Below the pieces are notes generated by a model. It made no database searches. It was not told the origin of the DNA and was given only the letters and a program-made list of their open reading frames with translations. The position numbers and the translations under genes were made by a program. Below are positions 12,757 through 24,000 of a DNA stretch of 64,000 nt, piece by piece (position 1 is the first letter of the stretch; each line of letters opens with the position of its first letter). Where the stretch lies: positions 1,318,501 through 1,382,500 of the forward strand of contig CALZFC010000007.1 of NCBI GenBank assembly GCA_945643635.1. Reading direction: 5' to 3'. This DNA comes from Allodiplogaster sudhausi (taxonomy: Eukaryota; Nematoda; Chromadorea; Rhabditida; Diplogasteridae).

Positions 12757-13914
12757 TTCTATCTCTCTCTTTCTATCTCTCTCTTTCTCCCTTTCTCCCT
12801 TTCATTCTTCCTTCTCTCATCCTCTTCCACTGTTTTATGTTTTTCTCTCTCCCACACTGTCTTGCTCTTGTTCCCTATCTCCCCTGAACTTTTTTTTGCT
12901 CCCTATTTCTCCCTGCAGGAAACATGTTTCTGTCTCCCCCTAACTCTCTCTCCTCTCTCTCTCTCTCATTCTCTCCGACTCTCTGTCTCTTGCCATCTCT
13001 TTCTCAAGCTCTGATATCTTTGTAAAAAATTTCCTCTCATCTTGTAAGGAAAAGAAAAACACCCCTTTTGCACTCCACGGGACAAGGGTGCTTTTTGCTT
13101 CATTTTTATTATTCAACTGCAGTTCGTGAAAGTCTGTTGCATTTTTTAGAAACGTTCCAAACGAAGCGATCTCTGCATAAGAATCCTATTTGTAAAGAAT
13201 TTTTTCATATGTGTGGAATTGTAATAGTGTTTTAGTTAACATCGCCTGCTTGATATTCAACCGGGTATAACATCATACACATGTACATACATACATACAT
13301 ATGAATATGTTTAGATTCTTATGACTTCCGAAAGAGAGCTGTTGCTTCCACTACTCTCTGAAACAAGGAGCAATGGAGTTAAATAATTGGGCGGAAAATA
13401 AGTGCCAATGCTTGATCCCCTGCTCGGCAAGGCTGCCGCGACCCATCTCTTTGTGACGAGCTCTTTTCCTCGCCAGTTGTTGTTCATTTCGGTTTTCAGG
13501 ATCGGATAGGAATGAGTTGGCCGGGTGGGCCGGGGCAGAGAGAGAGAGAGAGAGAGAGTGAAAGAGTTGAGAGAGAGGAGAGAGGAAGGAGAGTGGAGAG
13601 AGTGCGAGAGAGGAGAGGGGGAGAGGAGAGCAGAGAGGAGCGAAACGACTAATGCGCGCCGATCCACCCTGCGCAGCCGTACAAAAGCGAGCGGGAGACG
13701 CCCTGAGGCTAGCTAGAGCAGCCCCTTCCGCCGCTGCCGATCCTATCCATTTTTACTCTCTCTCTCTCTCTCTCCTTATTTGCTAATTTGAAGGTCTATC
13801 GCGAGGATTGCCACTCACATTCTATTCCTGCAATTGTTACCTTCGAATTCTCTCTTTGGCTACCGTAGCCTGTTCATAGTGTCCACTCTCGTGAAGTAGT
13901 CGCTGCTTCTTCTA
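11130..13914. other. Intergenic region between divergent SLC4 (-) and collagen (+) genes
   Basis: The upstream region of both genes. It contains a CT microsatellite (about 12706-12795) and GA tracts (about 13541-13625). Open frames (for example 11587-12072, +) have no recognisable domain and no supporting splice structure. No RNA gene seen. Confidence 0.5.
12706..12795. repeat. (CT)n microsatellite
   Basis: CT dinucleotides with TTT interruptions, upstream of the collagen gene. Confidence 0.85.
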
Positions 13915-13917
13915 CAG

Positions 13918-15327
13918 ATGTGGCTAACAACATCGCTGGCAACGGCGGGCAGCACCTTCGTCGTTGCTTCGTGTCTCATCGCTGGCTTCGTCATCTCGCG
14001 TGACATCAACAACTTGTACTATGAAGTCATGGACAACATGGGCGAGTTCAGGGTCAGTCTTTTACTGCTCTCATTTTACAATTTGTATACATTCAGTTGT
14101 AATGCAACACCATTCTAAGATAAAACACAATTCTCTCACAAAGAATAATGCAGACAAGTTAGAGGCAGTGTTTATATACCATCTAGCTTCAGAGATTTTC
14201 GGCAGGGTCCACAAACAAAATTCGGAAGGGTACAGCAGCTTTCTTATTAAAACATGCGAAAATCGGGCGATCTTTAGCGTTTCATACAACTTTTGGGAGG
14301 GTCCCATTATCCATGTCTACTTTTCAGAGGTTCTGAGACCTCTAACTTAGAGGAGGAAGGGACAGGTAATTAAAACGTTTATTAGCAACCTAAATTGGAG
14401 ATTAAAGGAGAATGTTCAGGCCGTGGCTGAGGACTCGTGGACACAAATCATGACGATGCACAAGTATCCGAGCGGCTCCAGCGATGCCGCCCCCTCCTTC
14501 GCCACCATCTTCGGCAGAAACAAGAGAAACGCCGAACAGCAGTGCAGTGAGTCTTCGCGCATCATTCTCTCTCACTCACTCATTCTCTCTTTCTTTCTTT
14601 CTTTCTAACCCAATGCATAGTTTCCCTGTCATATCCAAGTTGCTTGCAGACTGCGGTCTGTCTGCCGTGGGCTGCCCTCCCGGTCCTCCTGGACCCCCTG
14701 GCCCGCCCGGATCGAACGGAGAGATGGGAGACGACGGCAAGAATGGTCCCCCCGGTGCTCCCGGCGTCATCCTCATCGCGACTCCCCAGGAGGACGGCGG
14801 CTGCAAGAAGTGCCCGCCTGGCCCTCCTGGCCCTCCGGGTCGCCAGGGTGCCGAGGGCCCTCCAGGCTTCCTGGGCGCGTCTGGAAAGCGCGGTCCGCCC
14901 GGCGACAACGGCCAGCCCGGCCGACGGGGCGTGCTCGGAGATGTCGGCCGACCGGGCATCGATGGTCAGCCAGGCCAGCCCGGCCCCCGTGGCCAGGACT
15001 CCATCACTGGCAAGGGCGAGCCCGGAGGCCCCGGACGCTCCGGACCCTCCGGTGCTCCCGGAGAGCCCGGCAAGGATTCTCCGGATGGACTCGACGGCAA
15101 CCCTGGCGCGCCGGGTAAGCCTGGCCTCTCTGGACAGCCCGGACTCCCCGGAGTCGATGGACAGACCGGACACGTAAGTTTCCCTTTTCATGATAAGCAG
15201 AAGTCTAGGCTAGTTTGTCATGATGATTACCGGGACTCTCCGCTCCTTCCAGGTCGGAACCCCCGGTCTCACTGGCCCCGATGGCGAGTACTGCGAGTGC
15301 CCGCCCAAGGGATTCCACCGCCAATAA
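13918..15327 (+). CDS. Nematode cuticle collagen
   Basis: Structural protein of the extracellular cuticle. Exons: 13918-14049, 14408-14546, 14650-15174, 15253-15327. The N-terminus has a single hydrophobic segment (residues about 10-28, [12 protein letters not shown]) followed by [15 protein letters not shown], the standard nematode cuticle collagen N-domain. RNKR before the first cysteine block is the expected subtilisin-type (BLI-4-like) processing site. Cysteine pairs ([18 protein letters not shown]) frame Gly-X-Y blocks, with a short tail ending CPPKGFHRQ. Phases agree at every junction. The start directly follows TTCTACAG, a probable trans-splice acceptor. The total, about 290 residues, is normal for the family. 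The specific col subfamily cannot be assigned by eye. Confidence 0.96.
14156..14348. mobile_element. Short MITE-like repeat in collagen intron 1
   Basis: Begins AAGTTAGAGG and ends with its inverse CCTCTAACTT (10-bp terminal inverted repeats, 193 bp). The left half matches, in reverse orientation, a segment in a let-526 intron near 31540-31690 (shared landmark ACCATCTAGCTTCAGAGATT). No clear target-site duplication. Confidence 0.6.
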
Positions 15328-15379
15328 GCGGATCAGAGTGCTTCTCTACTCATTGCATTCCGTCTCACATTCTTCTACG

Positions 15380-15385
15380 AATAAA
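15380..15385 (+). terminator. Poly(A) signal of the collagen gene
   Basis: AATAAA 53 nt after the collagen stop codon. Confidence 0.7.
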
Positions 15386-15518
15386 TACATCTGCTTCATC
15401 TCAATCTGTATCAGTTTTGCCTACCGTCGAATATGAAGCCTCCAGATAGTGGCGTGGGATTGTGCATAGGTTTTACCATTATGGGAATACTAAGGAAGGA
15501 TCGGAAAGAGAGAATGAG

Positions 15519-15565
15519 AGAGAGAGAGAGGGAGAGAGGGAAAGAGGGAAAGAATGAGAGAGAGA

Positions 15566-15605
<40 letters not shown>
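15519..15605. repeat. (GA)n microsatellite
   Basis: GA repeat between the convergent collagen and DDA1 genes. Confidence 0.85.
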
Positions 15606-15700
15606 AAGAGATGGCGTGCCATATGAAAAAGAAAGGATAAGAACTGTGGGAAGGGGTTCGGCCAGACATGATGCATAATTAAATTCAAAAAATACACATG

Positions 15701-15706
15701 TTTATT
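15701..15706 (-). terminator. Poly(A) signal of the DDA1-like gene
   Basis: TTTATT on the plus strand (AATAAA on the minus strand), about 97 nt after the stop codon at 15803. Confidence 0.6.
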
Positions 15707-15802
15707 ACATACAACATGCGTAATTACCCGAATAAACATATATTATGTACATTCAGTGAATTTATAAGATAGGACGCCGAATAAAGAAATAAGAAAACAT
15801 AT

Positions 15803-16509
15803 TCAACTGCGTCCCGGTCCAGAAAGCCTCCTGCTCTTCGAGTTCCTCTCCACAGCATCGTCAGAATCTCGTCTCTTGATGCCTCTGCTCCCCGATGAAC
15901 CGGCCTCTTCTCCTTGTCGTTGTTCTTCCCTCTTAAACGAGCCATTATTTTTCTTGCAAATTACAACATTTTCGCAAGATAATGAGCTAGCTAGAATTTG
16001 TAGAGCGTAATATATACAGAATACTATAACAAAGTTGTAACAAGAAGTCTAAATGAATGTATTTCGACTCATCAACAAAAGGACTTCTTCAAATCGAGTT
16101 AACTATGAATCACCTATAAATCCATTGCCCGTTTATCGCCCTTATTCCTCTTTCCTTCTTTACAAGTACATGCATGATAATGTAGATGGTTGATGAGTTG
16201 GTAGTTCAACTAACAAGGTGGTAGTTCTTCTCCAAATAACGAAGAAGAAGTGGCTTCTTTTCGTTCTGAATCTTTCGCTCTGCAGCGCGGAGTGGGACGT
16301 CTACAATCTGCGGCAGCTGAAACAAAGATATGAAGCAGATACGTACGTATGTGTGTATATTAAAGCAGAACAAAAGAAAACAATGAGAAAGTGAAAGGTA
16401 GAGGATAATTGGCATTCAAGACATGACTGACTGGTTCGTCCTTGATAACAGCGCCCTCCGAGAAGTTGGACGGATTCGCGGAGGGGAGGTTCTCCAGGAA
16501 GGACGGCAT
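15803..16509 (-). CDS. DDA1: DDA1 homologue (DET1- and DDB1-associated protein 1)
   Basis: Small cofactor of the CUL4-DDB1 ubiquitin ligase (the DET1/COP1 branch), nuclear in known cases. Exons: 16432-16509, 16215-16316, 15803-15952, all joined in phase 0, giving 109 residues against about 100 for the human protein. Visible signatures are FLENLPSANPSNFS at the N-terminus, matching the DDA1 motif FL..LP..N.SNFS, and EKKPLLLRYLEKNY in the middle, matching the ..ILLRYLHQQW segment. A Lys/Arg/Ser-rich tail (KREEQ...KRRDSDDA) follows, as in the family. The expected YLPTREYP-type segment is reduced to LPQIVDVP. The ATG lies 2 nt after TTTGCAG, suggesting trans-splicing. The assignment is from motif memory, not a search. 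Confidence 0.75.
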
Positions 16510-16513
16510 ATCT

Positions 16514-18208
16514 GCAAATGATAATACGATCGAATGACGGACTGGAAACTAAATAAAACTACCGGTTACGGCCAAACATTTTGAGACAGGAATATAAACA
16601 CATGAGAGCGTTCAACACAGCATTCTATTATGTCAAGAAACTTTAAAAAATAATAATTTCCTTATTTATTTATTATTTCCAATTCAAGCAATTAATTATT
16701 TTTACCATTATATTTCAAACTCTCGCGTAGCTGTTAAACGAGACCACCTATAAATAAATTAGAATACGGCAAAAAGCAATGTGGAATCACCTATAGAAGC
16801 AAAGTACTTAGTGGCCGCAAAATTCACTAGAACTGCACAACTCCCGAAGGATCCATCTACATTCCATCCAGTTGTATTTCCCACCAGCCGCTTCCTTGCA
16901 CTCTCACACTGACATGCACTATTCCATTCTATCTTTTCCTTTCATCGCTTTTCCGCGAAAATGCCTTACCATTCTCTACTTTGTTTGTTTGCCTCGGTCT
17001 CTTGTTTAGCCTTGGGACTTTCCCTCCTTCCCTCTCTTCAAATCCTTCTCAGTTTATCTCCTGAATTCCTTTCTTCTCATGATACCTTTTTTTCGAGCCT
17101 CACCCATGTCCTTCTCTCTTTCCAATGAGTTCTTCCCCTCCTTCTCTTCTGCCCTCCTTCTCCCATAACTTCTTTCTGTCCCTCATTCTTTTTCCCATCC
17201 CTCGCCCCTCTCTTCTGCACAGTGTATCTCTCTTTCTCTCGCTCTGTCTCTCTTCCTTCACACGATGTCTCATGCCACACGCATTTGGCTGAGCAGAAGG
17301 ATTGGAGGGAAGAGTGGCCGGCCGGACTGGGTCGGGCCGCGGTGTGGTCGGCGGCTCCCCAGCCCTGCTTGCCTGCCTCCACTCTCTTCCCTCTCCACGC
17401 TCTCTCTCCCTCCTCTCTGCCTGTCTGTCTCCGCCCTCTTCTTCTCTCGTCGCCTTCCTTCTCTTATCTCTCCCTTCGAATGTTCCCCGCTGCTGCGTCG
17501 AAGAGAAGAAAGAGGGACCATTGCTAGTGGAGACTCTAGGCAAGTGAGCGACGAGAGATTGCCAGCTAGACAGTAAGACAAATTACGAAAAGAGGGTGAA
17601 TTCGAAGAGACACAGTCAACGAGAGAACGAGAGACGGCGCCGGCTGAAGAGACTCAGACAACTCGAGCAGTCGCGGCTTTGTTTGGCTGGCGCGTCGCTC
17701 TCGCTCTGAGCCATCTCACACAGCTCTCAACACGCAGCGCGTCCCTTCTCCGCGTCGCGGTCCAGTAATGAGATGTGGAGCAAACTACAAATCTATTATT
17801 GGGAAAGGGATGGTGACTAGTCAGGCGGAAGCACGCAGATACCCCGCCGAACAGATAATGCCTGGCCAGCTTGTAGATGAGGCATGTGAAGCACGGGGAC
17901 AAGAAGGTCGACAAGAAGGTGGGGAGGGGCATGGGGGGCCGGGTCGGTAGGGGTGGAGGGGAGGGAGGCAGCGATGGTTGGAGTGGCGATCGATAGGGGG
18001 AGGGGCAGGCCTGGTGCCCGCTGAGCCTCGTTCTGCAGCTCGTGCAGCAAGCGGCGTGGCAGGAGAAGTAGACGACGAAGAAGAAGAAGAAGGACAAGGA
18101 GGACGTCGTCAGTTCACTCCTCTTCCAGCCACCCGACTCATTCTCAATGGCTCAAGGGGCACAAGAAATGCAGCCCACTCACGGACGCTTGCCTAGTCGC
18201 CTTCTTCT

Positions 18209-18241
<33 letters not shown>

Positions 18242-18460
18242 ATCCTCTCCTTCCTTCTCCCGCCGCGCCTTGCTACCCCCCCCCCTTCCCTTTCCTTCGC
18301 TTGATATGCCGTGCTGCTATAAGTGGTCGTTGCCTTTCTCTTTCCCTCTCTCATTCTCTCTCTTTCTTGCTGCTCCATTTGTTTAGATGCGCCGCACTCA
18401 CTCTCACATCTTTTTGTGTGACGGGAGAATTCTGATTGGCATCTTCGCAGCATGAGAGAG

Positions 18461-18504
<44 letters not shown>

Positions 18505-19187
18505 GCATGAAACGGGACAATCACTAGACATCATCATACCACGCTATCTCTTCTACTCTCTCACGCTTTTCACCCCCTTCCCTATCCCAAGGATTACTAC
18601 CTGAGCTCTCATCTCTAATGACGCTCAGAACAATTCTATAGCGTAGCAAACGTTTAATCATTTCGTGCTCACAATGGGAGAAAAAGGTTAATTGTCATTC
18701 TTTAGAACTTAGCGGAATTGAAAGTTTCGAAAAATGCCATGAGAGAGATTCACAACGTGGAGAGAGCATAGAACAACAGAAGCGCTAATTAATTGTAAGC
18801 ACCCAAGATTGATATTCAATTCCCACGCTCGTCCTCTCTCTCTCTCTCAATCTGTCTTTCTTTTTCTCTCTACCTTCCTCTATGTCCTAGTTGTATCTTT
18901 CTACCACTCCCTTTATTCTCTTTGGCCCCACAGGCCCTCTTTCTTTTCATTCTGTTCGTCTCTCTCTCTCTCACCTCTCTCTCCCTTACACATTCCATCG
19001 CTACTGTCTTAAAAATCGTCTTTCTGTGCACTCAAAACAAACACGTAATAGGCACAAAAGTTGTTCCTTTGCTTTTTCTTTCATGTAAACGTGTTTACTA
19101 TTGACTGCCTGAAACTCAAATGCCATTCACACTCATCTCCCATATCAAAGTTCCTCTCATCTTTCTGTATCTCAGGCGTTCCTCTCA

Positions 19188-19221
<34 letters not shown>

Positions 19222-19487
19222 CTCTCCTCTCTCTCTCTTTCTCTCTCTTTCCTGTGTCCTTATTCAGCGGTAATTCCTTCTCAACACTAAATATGCAGTA
19301 GTAAATGTTTGAAGTGATTCTAATAATAATCGTTCCTAATATATGCATATAACATTCGCCATATGACTGGAATGTTCCGACGAGAAAGAAAGAATACTGG
19401 CTGGACTCTACCCTAGAATCTCCCGGACGGACGCGCCACGACTCAGCCTGTGCTCGGTCGGTGGTGGAGTGGAGTGGAGGCAGAGAG
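16514..19487. other. Divergent upstream region between DDA1-like (-) and let-526-like (+) genes
   Basis: GC-moderate, pyrimidine-rich sequence with many CT/GA runs (about 18209-18242, 18458-18500). No convincing coding exon. Open frames at 17.2-18.1 kb on both strands are low-complexity. Likely holds promoters and 5' UTRs of the two genes. Confidence 0.45.
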
Positions 19488-20615
19488 ATGTCGACTGACC
19501 ACTCTCACCAACCACTCCCTCCCTCCACTTCTGCTTCTGATCAAGTCAGCCCACTCACTTTCTGCCATTTCTAGTCCAGTCTCATTCCTCTTCATCTTTT
19601 ACACATAAGCAACGTTAAACATTCCTTAGTAGCTCATTTAAGAATTTTTTATACGAGCTAAATGTATACCAAGGGGACCAGAAGCGCCAGCAATTGTACA
19701 CATGTAACGTTAGGGAAATTATCGTCGAATATAGTGAGGATACATCTGATCTTACATTTCACTGTACTCTTCCCGCAGCCGAGGTTGTACTAGCACGCGT
19801 CACTGTGCGAAGAAGTCCTTATTTTATGAGGTGATGGCCCCACAAAGATTAGCTGTGAATTTCATGCGCGACCCCCAATTATTTTGCCGTCTGAGAGCCT
19901 TCTCTCATCTCTGTTAGCTCTCTCTTCACAAAATTACACAACATCAAATATGATTCATCAAAGTCTAAGATGAAGTCTACACATTGTTTGACATAGACGA
20001 TTTATATCCCTCATCACTTTCTTGCCTCATTACTATGTTAAAAAAAATAGAGAAATATTCTTTCAAGCCTTAATCTTGCTATAATTCTGCTCTATTTCCC
20101 GCTGCACTCTATAGCCTAATTAAATACTACGTTCTTTCAGTGCGCATTTAAATGCAAACTAGTTGCTAGCAGTAAACAGGACTCTGAATTTAGACGCCAA
20201 CTCTGAATACGCTGCTGAGCAAGCCAGCGAATGAGACGGGCGCAGCACCTGGAGGAATGAGTGGAGGCCCGCCGCAGCATCTCCAAGCCCCCAGGCTACT
20301 CCTCATGGATTCGCTTCTCCGGTTAGAGCACATTTATGATTAGAATGGCCAGACTGCCGCCTTCTTCTCACATTGTTTTGTTGTCTTGTTCCCTTCTCTC
20401 TCTCTCTCCTCTGCTCACCAACTCTGCCAGACATGTCCCGTCACACTTGCAACTCCCCCTCCTCCCCCTCGGCTCTCCCTCTCCTTCTCCTCCTTCGACC
20501 CGCTCTCCGTCTATTTTCTCACGCTCCTTGCTCACAATATGACGTCACTTCTTCTCTAGCCAAGCATGTACGCTCCTAGTCACGTGTCTATCAATGAAAG
20601 AACGGAAAGGAATGC

Positions 20616-20660
<45 letters not shown>

Positions 20661-20994
20661 GGGGGGGGGGTAGAAGGGGGGGGGGGGTTAGGGCAGGCGG
20701 GAGAATGGAAAATGAGAGGAAGAAGAAGTGATAGCCGGCCTTGCACAAAAAAAAACTGTGCTCAGGCTCATAATATGGCGTACTCCAGTCCATTTCTATT
20801 TCAAAGTAGCCTTATTTAAAATTGTCTTTACTCCCATTCTGTGTTTACTAACTCCTATAGTCCTGTAGTTTATGTAGATATAAACAAATTTTAATCGCTT
20901 ATTTTGCAGCCGTCATAGGAGCAAATAAGAGAGTACTTTACCGACCAATTCAATAACCCATTCATTTTCAAGGAAATAAGAGGGATAGAGAGAA

Positions 20995-21037
<43 letters not shown>

Positions 21038-24000
21038 ACATACCGAATTACACGTTTCAAAACTAAGTGTCAGCAAGCACGCATTTTTTTTATTCGCTCC
21101 CACGGAACTCTCACACGGGTTCGTCAATCAAACGAGCTGATTGCTCCGAGTAGACAGCATCGGCAGAGATTGTGCGGGAAGAGAGAGAAAGAGAAAGAGA
21201 GACGAGGCATGGAGAGAAAGAGAGATAGACGGGGATTCCCTTGACAAGATAGTCTGCCCCTCTCTCTCTCTCTCCCTTGATTGCCGTAAAGTGTCCATTC
21301 ACACTTCCCTCGTGTGCCACTGAAGAAGGAACAGAAAGCAACTTTTAATATCTACCCCTTTTTTGCTTCTTATGAGTAAGTCTAGAGTTTTATATGAACC
21401 CCCCAAGTCTTCTGAATATAACGAGACTGTTCATATGAAATATCGAAATATATGTAAGATCTTTTTTCCTATGATTTAGCATAATGGGTACGAAACTCTT
21501 CTTAAATAATTGCAAGTAAAAAGTGTTTCAGTGGTACCCACCGGAATAGTCTAATTCAAACCCTATACAGGATCATGTTTTGTATCTCATATAATGTCTC
21601 TAAGTCATTTACCTTCTGAAGTTCATTTTGCTTTCTTTTGTTTTCTTAGCTTGAGGTCAGCTCTCCTTGTTTGAAGCTTCCGTATTCCGTGTAGGAGTTA
21701 GGTCGTAGATAGAAGAGAAGCAGAGACGCAGAGTTGGTTACAAAAGAGGGAGAGAAAGAGCAAGTGAATGAAAGAAGAGAAGAAGGGAACGAGCTGGGAC
21801 GTGGAGAAAGCGACCGAGAGAAACTGGGCGAATAAACGAACGACCTTGGCGATCGATTGCCTCTGCTCTCAATGCAAATAGCTGGTTGTGTCTGGATCTC
21901 TCCCTTCACTCTATCTTCTCTCGTCTGCGGTCTCCCAAGTCCCCATACTATCTCACCGTGCGCTAGCCTTCTTTCCCAGCGAGTGTAGAAAGGAGAAGTG
22001 AGAGCAGGAGCAAGGAAGAAGAGATGCAGAGAAGACATAGAGTGACAAGAGAGCACGGCTGGAGAAGAGAGAGTGAGGCAAGTAGAGTGGAAGCGGCCTG
22101 TCTCCCTTCTCTCGCGTATACGCGAAGAAGAGATGGGCCGCAGTCTGACAGGAAAGGGGGGGGGGGGTGAGAGAAGAGAGCTAGTGGGTAAGACGGATGA
22201 GAAGCGAATGGAAGGGAGGCAAGGCAAGGGGGGACTACCACTCCGCCTTCTTTCTCCCTAATAAGCAAAGTGCTCACGGCGATTCCAGAGAGATAGAGAA
22301 GGGACGAGAGATGAGAGGAACGAGAGAAGCAGAGTGGATTCATCTCTCTCGCAACATTGACAGAGAAAAAAAGAATGTTCACTACGAAACAAAACAACAA
22401 CAACCACTTTTCTAGCCCCCCCCTTTCCTAGATTTACAACCAGAGACTAGTAATTCGTCAAACAAAAGGAGAACGCGATGACGATATATTTGTACTTGCC
22501 ACAAGGGAGAACACTTTATGCACTCTGGAAATAAGCCGTTTTCAATAGCAGATATTAGTAATTAAGCAGTGTATCTTAATTAAGATCCTGCCTCCACTTA
22601 GCTTGTTAATAATAGCTATCAAATAAATGAACGCTATCTCTAATCTGCCCTTTTCTGATAAACTTCGCTGAAGTGCGGTTCATTCGCATCAAAAGTGCTC
22701 AAGTGATTACGGTATGTTTGAGCAAATCTCGTTCTCACTAGATCTACATAGCAACATGTTTTCCACGTGAGCGAAGTGAAAAACCCCACGACTTCACAAA
22801 TTGCAAGGTATGAAAAGAATCCTGCACGCTTCGTAATCCCTTCCAAAGAGCAGACTTCACGTGACATTGCTACTCATATGTACTTATTTGCACCCAAGCT
22901 AAAAGAAATCACTTTGTCAGAATAGTTATAAAGATATAAACAGATGGCGAAGGTGGAAGAAATAGCGAGAACTTCTAAAGCGATTAGTATGAGCATCTGA
23001 CAAATATAACAGGAACGCAGAGAACTGTTTTTCTTCATGTTTTCTCAATACTTACGCATCAATCCTATCTTTGTCATACCCTGTTCTATTTTTAAACGTT
23101 TCTTCCAAATTAGTAATTCTTCCGATTATCTTATCATTAGAAACAATGCTTTAAACCATTTGCGGCGCTATTCTAGTTGAAGGGGAACAAGAAATTTTGT
23201 TTCCCATTCGAACTTAAATCGTGCACAGGAGAGTTTTATGCAAAGGAAAATTGGGTTCGAATGGCAAAAAAATTTGCCCCCCCCCCTCCCAACAAGTATA
23301 GCGCCGAAAAAGGTATATATTTCCGTCGTTTTAATGATCGGGAAGAGACTCATGTTTCCGGAATGACGAGAGAATAAGATTCAAGAAACTGTCCCGGATA
23401 ACGAGAAGACCCGACATCACGCCGGAATATTATTTTAAACATACATGTTGCTAACCCATTTTGATTTACATATTGAAAATCGTAAATAAACAGACCCAAG
23501 TTAATTACTTCTCACTATGCATTCAGCTCTTAAAAGATTCGTAAACTGACGAATCCAAACGTTGATGGAATTCTTTTGTTTCAGCAACAGTCTCCTGTCT
23601 CTCGCGGCAGCAATTCAAGGCCCGAATCAAGAGACCGCTATGCAGCTACGGCCAACGCTGTTGCTGCCGGTGCAGGTTTCTATTAATCCTGCAAATTTCC
23701 CTTTCATTAAAATATTTGTCTTCCTTACCTAACAATTCACAAATATACGCGAAAAAAGATGTGGAGAGAAAGAGTGCTCTGGAAGAAAGAACTGTAGGAA
23801 TAGATCAAATCAAATAGCACGACCCGGCCACTATGCAAGTTCGTAAATGACGCAAATCAACTGTTTTAGGCGTCTTTGCAGGAGGCTACCCGCCACCAGT
23901 AGGAGCAGAACACGCTGGACAAGCGCAGCCTGGCTCAGCATCCGGTGCGCCCCACCAGCAGCCACCCGGTCTCCCGATGGGCACGCCGCCCCAGCCGGGC

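Noticed and set aside
14576..15191. Long minus-strand frames opposite the collagen
   Set aside because: Antisense shadows of the Gly-X-Y codons; the plus-strand collagen explains the sequence.
17100..18097. Frames of 100-147 codons on both strands between DDA1 and let-526
   Set aside because: Low-complexity, mutually overlapping, with no splice-phase continuity to either gene.
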